Origin: Firmicutes bacterium HGW-Firmicutes-8
Lineage (GTDB): Bacteria > Bacillota > Thermincolia > Thermincolales > UBA2595
Length of the DNA stretch: 64,000 nt
Assembly (NCBI GenBank): GCA_002840165.1
Contig: PGZN01000017.1
Location: forward strand, 9,311 to 73,310
Direction: 5' to 3'
Below, piece after piece: positions 1-9,994 of this stretch; the first letter of the stretch is position 1; each line of letters begins with the position of its first letter. The notes under the pieces are model-generated. The model saw nothing but the letters and a program-made list of their open reading frames with translations, had not been told where the DNA came from and did no database searches. Both the position numbers and the translations under genes were made by a program.

Positions 1-39
1 TTATGAATCTAGCATAGCTATAGGATTTCTAACATCTTA

Positions 40-290
40 AAATTTAGTTTTTTTAACAAACTTTCACGAAACAGTAGTACAGAGAAATCATGATTCACTG
101 GAAAGAAGAGACCACAGAGAGTAATCAGTTATACCTACTCCCCAGTTCAATTTAGCAAATCTGTACCTTTAGATATTATTATATAAAAAAATATTTACCA
201 CTCGGATATTCCTACTCTCGGTTTTCTCACTTAAACAGATGTAACTTCTGGCAATCATCTATATTGTCCAAGTTACTTCCTGGCTCTTTA
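40..290. repeat. Dispersed intergenic repeat, copy 1
   Basis: About 250 bp of non-coding sequence that closely matches 41113-41350: the shared landmarks are an AACAAACTTTCACGAA start, a CAGTAGTACAGAGAA stretch, GATTCACTG, a stretch ending ACAGATGTAACTTC, and TTGTCCAAGTTA. A 45-bp fragment of the 5' end recurs at 17747-17791. No reading frame is shared between copies. I see no gene in positions 1-488. Confidence 0.8.
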
Positions 291-425
291 AAAACGCGGA
301 GACCGCGGAAATAAAATATTCATTTGTTAAGTTTTTTGGTGCCAAATTTGATAAAACAAAAACTTTGAAACATGGGGAATCTGTTTCTCCGCGTGCTCCG
401 TTATCTCCGCGAACTCTGTGTTTTC
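283..425. repeat. CGCGGAGA-type inverted repeat upstream of recJ
   Basis: A left arm with GCGGAGACCGCGGA (about 290-305) faces a right arm of CTCCGCG/CTCCGTTATCTCCGCG units (about 387-415). The arms are irregular 8-9 nt units, and the same family recurs near 17556-17706, 41053-41397, 41608-41852 and 52983-53298. The right arm ends about 65 bp before the recJ start. Confidence 0.7.
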
Positions 426-488
426 TTGGGTTTTTACACTCCAAAACGAAGCGAATGGGGTATTTTTAGTAAATTTTCGGGAGGATTT

Positions 489-3400
489 ATGATAAAACAC
501 ACCAAGATTTGGCGCATACCTAAACCTAATCCTGCTCTCCAGGAGATTTTTATTTTAAAACTGGGTGTATCCAGGGTCATGGCCCAAATTCTTGTTAATA
601 GGGGTATCACTACCCTGGAAGAAGCCAGGGCTTTTTTGTCCGGGGAGGCTGGGGTTTTACATGACCCTTTTCTGATGAAGGATATTGACAAAGCAGCAGC
701 AAGAATCCGGCGGGCTTTAGAGAACGGTGAGAAAATCCGGATATTCGGTGACTATGATGTGGACGGAATTACGAGCACTGCTGTTTTGCTCAAGGTTCTT
801 ACGAAACTGGGAGCCGATGTTGACTATTACATCCCGGAGAGGTTAACGGAAGGGTATGGGATGAACCAGGAAGCTGTCGGCACGGCAGGTTTGGACGGGG
901 TATCCCTGATAGTAACGGTGGACAGCGGGATATCTTCACTGGAAGAAATTGAAGCAGCCAACAGGGCCGGAATTGATGTTATTGTCACAGACCACCACGA
1001 GCCCCCGGAGGAAACTCCCCGGGCAGTTGCGGTGGTTAACCCCAAACAAAAAGACTGCCCCTATCCTTTCCGGGATTTGGCCGGGGTAGGGGTAGCCTTT
1101 AAGTTGGCCCAGGCATTGTTAACCGTTGAGGACCCTATTTTGGAGGAGTTAAATGAACTGGTTTGCCTCGGCACGATTGCCGATATAGTCCCCCTGAAAG
1201 GGGAAAACAGGACTCTCGTCAAGAGCGGCCTGAATCTTTTGGCCCGGACAAAATCCGTTGGGTTGAGGGCTCTAATGGACCAGTGTGGGGTAAACGCCGG
1301 GCAGGTAAATTCGCGCCAGATTGCCTTTCAGGTGGCCCCCAAAATTAATGCGGCAGGACGCCTGGGAGATGCAACGGTAGGAGTGAAACTGCTCCTGAGT
1401 GAGGATGAAGAGGAAGCGGCCACCCTGGCAGCCGAACTGTGCGCCTTAAACGAAGAACGGCAGGGGATAGAAGCTGCTATTTATAAAGAGGCGTTACAGA
1501 TTATCGAAGCCGGAGGGATTAACCTGGACCGGGAAAAGGTTATAGTGCTGGCCAGAGAAGGGTGGCATCTGGGAGTTATGGGTATAGTAGCCTCCAAACT
1601 GGTCCAGGACTATTACCGTCCCGTAGTGCTTTTAAGCATCGATGGAACTAGGGCTAAAGGTTCTGCCCGGAGCATTCCCTCATTTAATATCTTCGAAGCC
1701 TTCAAACATAATAATGATTACCTGGAGAGGTATGGCGGGCATAAACAGGCTGCTGGGCTTACGATTCCGGTAGACAACATCCCGTTATTCAGCGCCGCGA
1801 TTAAGAAGTATGCAGAAGAAAATTTGGGCGATGAGGATTTAAAGCCGGAAGTATACATAGACAGTGAAATCGATTTTACTGATTTGGATGAAAACCTTTA
1901 CAAGCAGCTGCAGATGCTTGACCCGCACGGCTGTGAAAATCCCGGACCTATCTTGGTCTGCCGCCAGGCCAGTGTGATGGAATACCGTACGGTCGGCTCA
2001 GATGGTTCCCACCTGAAGATGCGGATTCGGGACAAGCAGTTTGTTTTTGACGCCATCGGGTTTAATCTCGGCCGGCGCCACACGATGCTCGCCGGGGATG
2101 ACGATTTTGATATAGTCTTCGCCCTCGAAAAAAACGAGTGGAACGGCCGGACCACTTTCCAGTTGAATGTTAAAGACTTTAAGCCTTCCGCTTTAGTCGA
2201 TAACCCCTTTCAGCAAGGTGACCTGTTTCAGGAAGATGCCGGTTCAAAAGCCGGTTTTATCGAAGAGCTGTTTCAAAATGCAGTGACTTACCTGACTGAT
2301 GATTACTATAGAGACATAGGTGATAAAGACGAATTTTACACGAAGGTGGTTGGCGTAACCTTTGAAGACAGACAGGCTGTGGCAGCCGAATTATATAATG
2401 GCGAAAAGCTGAACCTTCTAAGGCAGCCGAACAACCCATTTGATTCCAATGCGGTTAGGGTGGAAAACGGTTCCGGAGCCCAGGTTGGGTTTCTCAATGC
2501 CCGGCTGGCCAAGCATTTTGCGCCCCTGTTGGACCGGGGGGAACAGTATTTTACCTATGTCTCTCAGGTGACCGGAGGGGGAGACAAGAACTATGGTGTC
2601 AATATTATTATGCAGAAGGTCCGTGACCGGAACTGGGAAGAACAGCAGGTCCTTCTGGCCAGGCTGCGGGAAGAATTGGCCTGTCTCCCTGATGATGAGT
2701 TGATGGAGAGAATAAGACAGACCCTCCTGGGGGGGAACCCCTACCGGGAAAAACAGCTCGAGGCCTTAGACCAGCTCTTCCTGGGGCGGAATACCATGGC
2801 TATCTTTGGCACCGGCCGTGGTAAATCAGCGGTCTTTCAATCCATGGCAGCTTTTAAGGCCTTAAGGGAGCGGGAAATGACGGCGATTTTGTACCCGCTG
2901 AGGGCTCTCGTCAATGACCAATTTGAGAATATGTCTGCCCGCCTAACAGCTTTGGGGCTCAGGGTTTACCGGGGCAACGGTTCAATCTCTTCTATGGAGA
3001 GGGCTATGTTATTTGAGGCCCTGGAAAAAGAGGAAATAGACATTCTCCTGACAACTCCCGAATTTGCAGCCCGTCACATCAGAAAATTACAGTCGATGAA
3101 GAAACGGGTAGGGCTTTTTGTCGTCGACGAAAGCCATCACATCGGCATGTCTTCCCAGGCCCACCGCCCGATATACAAGCAGACAGGGGAACTGGCCGAG
3201 TCACTTGGCAGTCCTGTGGTGATTGCCGCTACTGCTACGGCCAATGAAGAGACAGCGGGCGAAATCATCAATACCCTGAAAATAGAGAAAGTCATCATAG
3301 ACCACCATATCAGGACAAACCTGCAGCTTGTTGACAGGCGGGACTGCCCGGACAAGAACGGGTATTTGAAACAGGTTGTCAGCACCGGGACGAAGACAAT

Positions 3401-4160
3401 CATATATGTTAACTCCAGGCTGCAGACGGTGGAATTGGCCGCGATGTTAAGGGAGTCCCTCCCCCAGATGGCCAACCGGATAATCTTTTACCATGCCGGG
3501 CTGAAAAGTGAGCACAGAAATACGATTGAAAAGATGTTCCGCGGTGGGGAAGTATCAGTTGTAGTAGCAACTTCGGCTTTTGGGGAAGGTATCGATATAC
3601 CTGATGTAAAACATATTGTTGTATTCCATCTTAATTTCAACTTTACTGAATTCAACCAGCAGTGCGGGCGTTGCGGCAGGGACGGCCAAACAGCCCAAAT
3701 CCACCTTCTGTGCGGCAGGCGCGATGCCGCCATAAACCAGTTTATTCTGGAGACGGCTGCCCCTGACCGGGATACCCTGGCCAAATTGTATACGGTATTA
3801 AAAGCGGCTGCCGAAAAATCCCATCCGGTCATCCTGTCCAATGAAGATATTGCCAAACAGCTGAGGTTTGCCGGAATCAGGTATGCCAGGCCCAATCTGG
3901 TTTCGGCGGGGCTCGGGATAATTGAGGAACTTGAGCTTATCCAGAGAGAGACAATAGGCCGCGACCGGCAGATTTATCTGCTTGCTGCCCCCGGGGAAAA
4001 GATTGATCTTGAACGTTCACTCAGGTTTATCGAGGGAAGGGAGGAAAAACAGGCCTTCCAGGATTTCCAGGACTATTTTTTTAAGGCCTCCTCTGAAGAA
4101 CTTCTGAGCTGCATCAACAGCCCGATCTACCCAGGCAAATTCCTTACTACCGCAATATAA
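489..4160 (+). CDS. recJ: RecJ exonuclease fused to HIRAN and RecQ-like helicase domains
   Basis: About 1223 residues, roughly twice the length of ordinary RecJ. The N-terminal half is a DHH-family 5'-3' single-strand DNA exonuclease: DYDVDG near residue 88, TDHHEPPE near 165 and the DHHA1 motif GGHKQAAG near 415. A HIRAN-like segment follows (about 615-685, with NPFDSNAVRV). The C-terminal half is a superfamily 2 helicase with GTGRGKS (about 775), DESHH (about 880), TATA, and QQCGRCGRDG, which is RecQ-like. The ATG at 489 has CGGGAGG upstream; a longer upstream frame has no ribosome site and runs into the repeat arm. It begins the recJ-relA-dtd-hisS-aspS block; the apt gene found between recJ and relA in Bacillus is absent. 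Confidence 0.93.
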   Translation: MIKHTKIWRIPKPNPALQEIFILKLGVSRVMAQILVNRGITTLEEARAFLSGEAGVLHDPFLMKDIDKAAARIRRALENGEKIRIFGDYDVDGITSTAVLLKVLTKLGADVDYYIPERLTEGYGMNQEAVGTAGLDGVSLIVTVDSGISSLEEIEAANRAGIDVIVTDHHEPPEETPRAVAVVNPKQKDCPYPFRDLAGVGVAFKLAQALLTVEDPILEELNELVCLGTIADIVPLKGENRTLVKSGLNLLARTKSVGLRALMDQCGVNAGQVNSRQIAFQVAPKINAAGRLGDATVGVKLLLSEDEEEAATLAAELCALNEERQGIEAAIYKEALQIIEAGGINLDREKVIVLAREGWHLGVMGIVASKLVQDYYRPVVLLSIDGTRAKGSARSIPSFNIFEAFKHNNDYLERYGGHKQAAGLTIPVDNIPLFSAAIKKYAEENLGDEDLKPEVYIDSEIDFTDLDENLYKQLQMLDPHGCENPGPILVCRQASVMEYRTVGSDGSHLKMRIRDKQFVFDAIGFNLGRRHTMLAGDDDFDIVFALEKNEWNGRTTFQLNVKDFKPSALVDNPFQQGDLFQEDAGSKAGFIEELFQNAVTYLTDDYYRDIGDKDEFYTKVVGVTFEDRQAVAAELYNGEKLNLLRQPNNPFDSNAVRVENGSGAQVGFLNARLAKHFAPLLDRGEQYFTYVSQVTGGGDKNYGVNIIMQKVRDRNWEEQQVLLARLREELACLPDDELMERIRQTLLGGNPYREKQLEALDQLFLGRNTMAIFGTGRGKSAVFQSMAAFKALREREMTAILYPLRALVNDQFENMSARLTALGLRVYRGNGSISSMERAMLFEALEKEEIDILLTTPEFAARHIRKLQSMKKRVGLFVVDESHHIGMSSQAHRPIYKQTGELAESLGSPVVIAATATANEETAGEIINTLKIEKVIIDHHIRTNLQLVDRRDCPDKNGYLKQVVSTGTKTIIYVNSRLQTVELAAMLRESLPQMANRIIFYHAGLKSEHRNTIEKMFRGGEVSVVVATSAFGEGIDIPDVKHIVVFHLNFNFTEFNQQCGRCGRDGQTAQIHLLCGRRDAAINQFILETAAPDRDTLAKLYTVLKAAAEKSHPVILSNEDIAKQLRFAGIRYARPNLVSAGLGIIEELELIQRETIGRDRQIYLLAAPGEKIDLERSLRFIEGREEKQAFQDFQDYFFKASSEELLSCINSPIYPGKFLTTAI

Positions 4161-4225
4161 ACTATGTTATAATATAATAATTAAGGTATCGCCGAAATCT
4201 GACATATGATAGGGAAGGTGCTCTT

Positions 4226-6391
4226 GTGAAGTACGAGCAGCTCGTCGCAGAAATTCAAAAACATAATCCCACTGTTGATATGGAGCTTCTTAAAAAGGCT
4301 TACGATTTTGCCGCTAAAGCCCATGAGGGGCAGCAGCGCGTTTCCGGTGAGCCTTTTATCAATCACCCCCTCAACGTGGCTTTTATCCTGGCCGGTCTTG
4401 AACTTGATATAGTTACTATTGCAGCCGGGCTGCTTCATGATGTCGTAGAGGATACGAATATCCCCATTGAGGCGATAGAGGAGTCGTTCGGGGCAGAGAT
4501 GGCTCTTCTGGTGGATGGTGTAACCAAATTAAGCCGTATTGAGTACAAAAGTAAGATGGAACAGCGGGTCGAGAACCTGCGTAAGATGTTCCTCGCTATG
4601 GCCAAGGATATCAGGGTAATCCTGATTAAACTTGCTGACCGGCTGCATAATATGCGGACCCTTAAACATATGAATGAGACAAAACAAAAGGAAATTGCCT
4701 TTGAGACTTTGGAGATATTCGCGCCCCTGGCCCACCGCCTGGGGATTTACAAACTCAAGTGGGAATTGGAAGACCTAGCCTTCCGCTACGAGGAACCGGA
4801 ACAATACTACCAATTGGTTGAAGGGATTGCCAAGAAACGGGTTGAAAGAGAGGCCTATATTAAAAACGTAACTGAGGTTCTCCATGAAAAGCTGACTTCA
4901 GTTGGGATTAAGACCGATATTCAGGGAAGGCCGAAAAACTTTTACAGCACCTTCAAAAAAATGGAGGAACAAAAAAAAGAATTAAGTGAGATATTCGACC
5001 TGACGGCTATCCGGGTTTTGGTTGATGGGGTAAAAGAATGCTACGGGGCGCTGGGGATAGTGCATACCCTCTGGAAACCGATTCCGGGAAGGTTTAAAGA
5101 CTATATAGCGATGCCCAAATCAAATATGTACCAGTCACTCCACACTGTCGTGATCGGCCCACAGGGAGAACCCCTGGAAATTCAAATCAGAACGATGGAG
5201 ATGCACCGGACCGCCGAATATGGTATTGCCGCGCACTGGCGTTATAAAGAAGGGTCAGGGGAGGCCGGGGAATTTGATGAAAAACTGTCCTGGCTGAGGC
5301 AGCTGCTGGAGTGGCAGAATGATATGAGGGATCCCAGGGAATTTATGGAGACCCTCAAAATTGACCTTTTTTCCGATACGGTTTTTGTATTCACCCCTAA
5401 AGGTGATGTTGTAGAACTGCCCAGGGACTCGGTGCCGATCGATTTTGCTTATAGAATCCACACCCAGGTTGGGCACCGGTGTGTTGGCGCCAAGGTGAAC
5501 GGTAAGCTTGTGCCGCTTGATTATAGATTGAAAAATGGGGATATTGTAGAAGTTGTTACGACCAAATTGGCCAATGGACCCAGCCGGGACTGGTTAAACC
5601 TCGTCCAGACATCAGAGGCCAGAAGCAAAATCAGGGCCTGGTTTAAGAAGGAAAACCGGGATGAAAATGTCATCAGGGGCAAAGATAACCTTGAGAGGGA
5701 AGTCAAAAAACTCGGGTTTGACGACTCGGCCGAGTTTGTTAAAATAGAGAAGCTTACCCAGGTCGCCAAAAAGATGAATTTTGTGTCAGTTGATGACCTG
5801 TACTGCGCTTTAGGGATGGGGGTTGTCACCCCACAGCAGGTTATTACCAGAGTCAAAGATGAAACAAAAAAGGATAAAGTTCTTAGTATCGAAGACCTGC
5901 TGACAAAGGAACCAAGAAAGCGAAAACCCCGGACCAGCTCGGGAATTATCGTTAAAGGCGAACAAGATGTTCTGATCCGCCTGGCCAGATGCTGCAACCC
6001 TGTACCCGGAGATCCGATTGTAGGTTATATCACCAGGGGCAGGGGTGTATCGGTACACCGCAAAGATTGCCGGAATGTAGTGCAGCATAACCTGGGGGAT
6101 GACGAGCGGATGATCGAGGTAACCTGGGATGCGGCCGACAAGGGTTCTTACCACGTCCACCTGGAGGTCTCAGCTATGGATAGGGCGGGGCTGCTGAATG
6201 ATGTAATGACTGTTGTTTCTGAGATGAAAATTAGTGCTGACTGGGTTAGCGCCAGGGGTACGAAGAACAGGATGGCGACTATTGACCTGGTCCTGGAAGT
6301 GGAAAGTCTGGAACAGTTGGAATCTATAATGGGGAAAATAAGGCGTGTCAAAGACATCTATGATATTTGGCGGGTCACTCCGCGGGTTTAA
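4226..6391 (+). CDS. relA: Bifunctional (p)ppGpp synthetase/hydrolase RelA/SpoT
   Basis: Long Rel protein of 721 residues that makes and degrades the alarmone (p)ppGpp. The N-terminal HD hydrolase domain keeps HDVVED at residues 71-76. The synthetase domain carries [15 protein letters not shown] and EIQIRT (about 290-335). A TGS domain (about 385-450) and a C-terminal ACT domain (about 645-720) complete the usual order. GTG start with AGGGAAGG upstream. The stop codon lies 13 nt before dtd, so the two are probably co-transcribed, as in Bacillus. Confidence 0.97.
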   Translation: MKYEQLVAEIQKHNPTVDMELLKKAYDFAAKAHEGQQRVSGEPFINHPLNVAFILAGLELDIVTIAAGLLHDVVEDTNIPIEAIEESFGAEMALLVDGVTKLSRIEYKSKMEQRVENLRKMFLAMAKDIRVILIKLADRLHNMRTLKHMNETKQKEIAFETLEIFAPLAHRLGIYKLKWELEDLAFRYEEPEQYYQLVEGIAKKRVEREAYIKNVTEVLHEKLTSVGIKTDIQGRPKNFYSTFKKMEEQKKELSEIFDLTAIRVLVDGVKECYGALGIVHTLWKPIPGRFKDYIAMPKSNMYQSLHTVVIGPQGEPLEIQIRTMEMHRTAEYGIAAHWRYKEGSGEAGEFDEKLSWLRQLLEWQNDMRDPREFMETLKIDLFSDTVFVFTPKGDVVELPRDSVPIDFAYRIHTQVGHRCVGAKVNGKLVPLDYRLKNGDIVEVVTTKLANGPSRDWLNLVQTSEARSKIRAWFKKENRDENVIRGKDNLEREVKKLGFDDSAEFVKIEKLTQVAKKMNFVSVDDLYCALGMGVVTPQQVITRVKDETKKDKVLSIEDLLTKEPRKRKPRTSSGIIVKGEQDVLIRLARCCNPVPGDPIVGYITRGRGVSVHRKDCRNVVQHNLGDDERMIEVTWDAADKGSYHVHLEVSAMDRAGLLNDVMTVVSEMKISADWVSARGTKNRMATIDLVLEVESLEQLESIMGKIRRVKDIYDIWRVTPRV

Positions 6392-6404
6392 AGGAGGATG
6401 GCCG

Positions 6405-6854
6405 GTGCGGGCTGTTATACAAAGAGTCACCCGGGGTTCGGTTAACGTGAAAGAAGAAACAGCAGGCAGGATTGATAAGGGTTTAGTCGTCTTACTGGGG
6501 GTTGGGCGGGGAGACACTGAGGAAGATGCCTCATACCTCGCCGAAAAAATCGCTAATCTCCGGATCTTTGAGGACTCTGACGGTAAACTCAACCTGTCTG
6601 TGTTAGATATAAAAGGAGAAGTCCTGGCTGTTTCACAGTTCACCCTTTACGGTGACTGCCGCAAGGGACGACGCCCCAGTTTTTCTGAGGCGGCCCCGGC
6701 TTCCGAGGCGGAGTTACTGTATGGGAAGTTTGTAGAGTTCCTGCGGCAGTATGGAATTTCCGTTGGCACAGGCCGTTTCCAGACCATGATGCTGGTGGAA
6801 ATCATGAACGACGGCCCTGTAACAATGCTGCTGGATAGTAAGAAAGTATTTTAA
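6405..6854 (+). CDS. dtd: D-aminoacyl-tRNA deacylase
   Basis: 149 residues, the standard length for DTD. It hydrolyses D-amino acids wrongly attached to tRNA. The catalytic motifs SQFTLYGD and NDGPVT are both present. The GTG at 6405 follows AAGGAGGA by 6 nt; an in-frame ATG at 6345 would overlap relA and lacks a ribosome site. It sits directly behind relA, as in other Firmicutes. Confidence 0.96.
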   Translation: MRAVIQRVTRGSVNVKEETAGRIDKGLVVLLGVGRGDTEEDASYLAEKIANLRIFEDSDGKLNLSVLDIKGEVLAVSQFTLYGDCRKGRRPSFSEAAPASEAELLYGKFVEFLRQYGISVGTGRFQTMMLVEIMNDGPVTMLLDSKKVF

Positions 6855-6865
6855 ACAAGAGTTTT

Positions 6866-7029
6866 AGTTGCTAGTTGCTAGTTGCTAGTTGCTAGTTGCT
6901 AGTATCTGAGCGAACTTTTTACTGCTAAAAACATACGATATAGCCCGGTTCAGCAGCAACTTTTAACTATTGACTATAACCAGTAACCAGTAACTAGGAA
7001 CTAGCAACTAGCAACTAGCAACTAGCAAC
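6866..7029. repeat. Heptamer inverted arrays (TTGCTAG)n / (CTAGCAA)n
   Basis: Left arm of about five TTGCTAG units (6866-6903) and right arm of five to six CTAGCAA or CTAGGAA units (6991-7029), separated by about 90 bp. The arms are complementary, so the region can fold into a long hairpin. The right arm ends about 24 bp before the next start codon. Same family at 20828, 21713, 24108, 49917 and 51888. Confidence 0.9.
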
Positions 7030-7052
7030 CAATGAATAAGGGGGCCTAGAAA

Positions 7053-7673
7053 GTGATAGTAGAATGTATCCCTGTAAGCCCGATGGGGGCCAACTGTTAT
7101 GTGGTGGGTTGTGAGGAAACCAAAGAGGCGGCTGTTATTGACCCCGGCGGTGATGTTGAAAAAATCCTCAGGTATTTAAAAGATAAAGGGCTCACTTTGC
7201 TGTACATAATTGATACCCATGGTCATATCGACCACATCTCAGGTAATGACGAACTCCGTGAGGCCACAGGGGCGAAACTGATGATTCATGAACTTGATGC
7301 CGGTATGCTCACCAACGCACAGCATAACCTGTCGGCCTTAATGGGTTTTGAGACAAAGTTCAAACCTGCGGACCAACTGCTTACCGAAGGCGATACAGTT
7401 GAAATCGGTAATGTGAAACTTGAGGTGGTCCATACCCCGGGACACACCAGGGGGGGTATAAGCCTTACCACTGAGGGGGCGGTTTTTACAGGTGACACCC
7501 TGTTTAACGGCTCTATCGGCCGGACTGATTTCCCCGGCGGGGACTATGACGCCATAATCAAGTCAATCACAACAAAAATCCTTACCCTACCCGATGACAC
7601 CGCAGTCTACCCGGGGCATATGGGGAATTCCAGTGTCGCCTATGAACGCAAATACAACCCATTTTTAAGGTAA
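7053..7673 (+). CDS. Metallo-beta-lactamase fold hydrolase (glyoxalase II-like)
   Basis: 206-residue MBL-fold protein with the zinc motif THGHIDH (about residue 55) and further metal ligands in HTPGHTRGG, FTGDTLF and PGHMG. The family includes hydroxyacylglutathione hydrolases and persulfide dioxygenases; the short length and lack of a C-terminal glyoxalase II domain fit the YqgX-like general group. The position between dtd and hisS corresponds to another gene (yrvJ) in Bacillus. GTG start, weak GGGGG upstream. The substrate cannot be told from sequence. Confidence 0.88.
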   Translation: MIVECIPVSPMGANCYVVGCEETKEAAVIDPGGDVEKILRYLKDKGLTLLYIIDTHGHIDHISGNDELREATGAKLMIHELDAGMLTNAQHNLSALMGFETKFKPADQLLTEGDTVEIGNVKLEVVHTPGHTRGGISLTTEGAVFTGDTLFNGSIGRTDFPGGDYDAIIKSITTKILTLPDDTAVYPGHMGNSSVAYERKYNPFLR

Positions 7674-7681
7674 AATAAAAG

Positions 7682-7717
7682 GGACTGTCTCATAATTAAA
7701 GAGGCAGTCCTTCTGTT
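7682..7717 (+). terminator. Likely intrinsic terminator after the MBL gene
   Basis: GGACTGTCTC and GAGGCAGTCC form a 10-bp stem with one mismatch around a 9-nt loop, followed by TTCTGTTT. The same sequence is also the left tip of the larger hairpin element described next. Confidence 0.6.
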
Positions 7718-7974
7718 TGCGGGGGAAATTTTGATGTTATCAGTCAACGAAAAACCAGATGGAGTGTCTGTTGCAGTAAATCTTGCCGGATGAAAAACTA
7801 TCGTCCCGGTGCAGGGGCGTCCGTGCCCCGCACCGGGGCTCCGGCCATCCGTGGCCTCCGCTGCTCTGTTTCTCATCCGGCTGCGATAACTGCAACATGA
7901 CACTCCATCTCAGGTTTTTCTTATGACAGATAACATCAAAATTTTTACTCTCAAGGAGGACCGCCTCTTTAATT
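7683..7974. repeat. Long imperfect inverted repeat (MITE-like), split by the IS
   Basis: The left half (ACTGTCTCATAATTAAAG, GGCAGTCC, TTTTGATGTTATC, GATGGAGTGTCTGTTGCAG, GCCGGATG) is complementary to the right half read backwards from 7974. The last 9-12 bases of the right tip (AGAGACAGT) now lie beyond the IS at 9633-9641. Rejoining the sequence without the IS and one AATT copy restores the tip as a near-perfect match to the left end. No coding function is evident. Confidence 0.75.
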
Positions 7975-9628
7975 AGGGCCTGCTGAACAGGCGTTAAACC
8001 CTTGATAATACTGGTGTTGCGGTCTTTTTTATGATATAATAATGCATAGGAAATACCAAAATAAGTGCAAAAACCTTGCACGTGGAGGTGGACCTGTGTA
8101 CCGCAGCAACCAAAATCAGATGTTGTTGCCTCATGAATTTTTTCTACCCTTTGGAGGACGACTTAATGCAGAAAATCAATGGTGTCGTCTGGCTATGCTC
8201 ATACCATGGGGAGAATTTGAGGAAAGATATGCAAAATGTTTCAAGAAACGACATACCGGCCAGATAGCATTATCGGTACGTCTGGCTCTTGGAACTCTGA
8301 TCATTCAGAATCGCAAAGGATTAAGTGACCGTGATACTGTTGAAGAGATAGTTGAGAATCCATATCTGCAGTATTTCATTGGACTTAGCGGATTTATCGA
8401 AAAGAACGCTTTTGATCCATCCCTGATGGTTCATTTTCGCAGGAGATTGGGCAAAGATATTATCAATGAAGTCAATGAAGCCGTTGCCAAAGCAGGATTA
8501 CAGCAGATGAAAAAAGGCAAAGATGACGATGACGACGATGAGAACATTAGTGGCAACGGTGCCGCTGATTCTGCAGAAAACAGTATTGATGAGGAAGAAA
8601 CCGATAAAGCAAAAAAGAAAGGTAAACTGATACTGGATGCAACCTGTACTCCTGCGGACATCCATTATCCGACCGACATTGACCTATTGAACGATGTTAG
8701 AAAAGCGCTGGAAGAGATAATTGATGTATTGCACAAACCACATGTCGGCAAAGACTTAAAACCAAGAACTTACAGGGATTGTGCCCGTCGGGATTACCTG
8801 CATATTAGCAAGAAGAGAAGAAAGTCGGTAAAAGAGATCCGCAAAGCCATAGGGCAGCAGTTGAGATATGTTCGCAGGGATTTGGAGATTGTAAGGATAA
8901 TGGCCGGGAAAAGCCCTCTCCGCCTTCTTAATAAACGACAGTACCGTAATTTGTTGGTCGGTCAGGAAATATACCGCCAGCAGTTAGATATGTATACCAA
9001 ACGCAGTCATACTGTAGAAGGCCGGATTGTAAGCCTGCACATGCCATTTATAAGACCAATAGTAAGGGGTAAATCCAGTGCGGATGTTGAATTTGGCGGG
9101 AAATTGGCCATCAGCGTTGTAAATGGTTTCAGTTTTATGGAACACCTGAGTTTTGATAGTTTTAACGAAGGAATCACCCTTATTCAGTCAGTCAAGAACT
9201 ATAGAGAGCGTTTTGGATATTATCCTGAAGCAGTGATAGCAGACAAAATTTATCGCAACCGGGACAACCTACAATACTGTAAAAGCCGAGGAATCCGCCT
9301 AAGTGGTCCACCCCTCGGGCGACCGCCGAAAGACCAGGAGTTGTTGAAGGAACAAAAACGTCAGGAACGCATGGACGCAGGTATCAGGAATGCTGTGGAA
9401 GGAAAATTCGGCGAAGGAAAACGGTCATACGGGCTAAACCGCATAATGGCACGTCTCAAAGAAACCAGTGAGACAGTAATTGCTATGCAATTGTTAGTGA
9501 TGAATTTGGAGCACTGGCTCCGGATTCTCTTTGCGCTTCTTTTTAGACGCTATTTTTGGCTGGCAAAAACGGCAATATAGTGTTTGATCTGGCAATAAGG
9601 TTAAGTACACGCCTGTTCAGCAGGCCCT
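7975..9628 (+). mobile_element. Complete insertion sequence with 20-bp terminal inverted repeats
   Basis: 1654 bp. Ends AGGGCCTGCTGAACAGGCGT at 7975-7994 and its exact complement at 9609-9628. AATT flanks both ends (7971-7974 and 9629-9632), the apparent 4-bp target duplication, though AATT is itself a palindrome. It carries one transposase gene. The element looks intact and recent: repeats are perfect and the frame is open. The exact IS family needs a database comparison; the transposase resembles the IS5/IS1182-like DDE group. Confidence 0.9.
8096..9580 (+). CDS. IS transposase, DDE type
   Basis: 494 residues from the GTG at 8096, which has GGAGG 7 nt upstream; upstream in-frame codons lack this. 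The N-terminal region (about 1-120) resembles the DUF772 domain of IS5/IS1182 transposases, then an acidic low-complexity linker (KDDDDDEN, about 145-180), then a DDE region: LDATCTPADIHYP gives the first Asp, VIADKIYRN the second, and the segment RNAVEGKFGEGKRSYGLNRI contains the EGKFGEGKR motif with the catalytic Glu. Flanked by the inverted repeats of the IS. Confidence 0.92.
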   Translation: MYRSNQNQMLLPHEFFLPFGGRLNAENQWCRLAMLIPWGEFEERYAKCFKKRHTGQIALSVRLALGTLIIQNRKGLSDRDTVEEIVENPYLQYFIGLSGFIEKNAFDPSLMVHFRRRLGKDIINEVNEAVAKAGLQQMKKGKDDDDDDENISGNGAADSAENSIDEEETDKAKKKGKLILDATCTPADIHYPTDIDLLNDVRKALEEIIDVLHKPHVGKDLKPRTYRDCARRDYLHISKKRRKSVKEIRKAIGQQLRYVRRDLEIVRIMAGKSPLRLLNKRQYRNLLVGQEIYRQQLDMYTKRSHTVEGRIVSLHMPFIRPIVRGKSSADVEFGGKLAISVVNGFSFMEHLSFDSFNEGITLIQSVKNYRERFGYYPEAVIADKIYRNRDNLQYCKSRGIRLSGPPLGRPPKDQELLKEQKRQERMDAGIRNAVEGKFGEGKRSYGLNRIMARLKETSETVIAMQLLVMNLEHWLRILFALLFRRYFWLAKTAI

Positions 9629-9685
9629 AATTAGAGACAGTTTATTTGGCCAGAGAAATAGGGTGGGAAACTCCCGTTCCATGAC

Positions 9686-9994
9686 AGAGAGACTGTCCCT
9701 AAAGCGGCTTGTTGACAAATGCCCCAAAAGCAGAGGGGATGGCTGTTCGCATAAGGCTTTCCTTTGTTCCCCTTGATCCGCCACTTGCCGAAGATACTGG
9801 CAGAGCCGCAGGGCGGAGATACGGATGTCGGAGCCGCCCAGCGCCACGGACGGCGCTTGGGCGGGTGAAACCCAAGGCTCTGCCAGTATCTTCGGTTAGT
9901 GGCGGACATGGAGAACAAGAGAAACGCCGTTGGGAACAGCCATCCCCTCGCCCCATTTTATTTGTCAACAAGCCACTAAAGAGGCAGCCTCTCT
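9686..9994. repeat. Long imperfect hairpin, MITE-like
   Basis: About 310 bp. The outer arms (AGAGAGACTG, GGCTTGTTGACAAAT, GAGGGGATGGCTGTT) are mirrored by the complementary strand from 9994, and an inner pair (CCGCCACTTGCCGAAGATAC with its complement ending GTGGCGG) is mirrored too. No convincing gene is inside. The right tip overlaps the stop codon of the Nudix gene. It may be a non-autonomous mobile element or a large transcription-terminating hairpin. Confidence 0.75.

Noticed and set aside
6863-7029. Heptamer arrays as a CRISPR array
   Set aside because: Units are 7 nt without unique spacers, and the arms are inverted; no cas genes are in the window.
7740-8081. Minus-strand ORF across the hairpin element
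   Set aside because: It runs through the inverted repeat and into the IS end; no codon pattern or ribosome site supports it.
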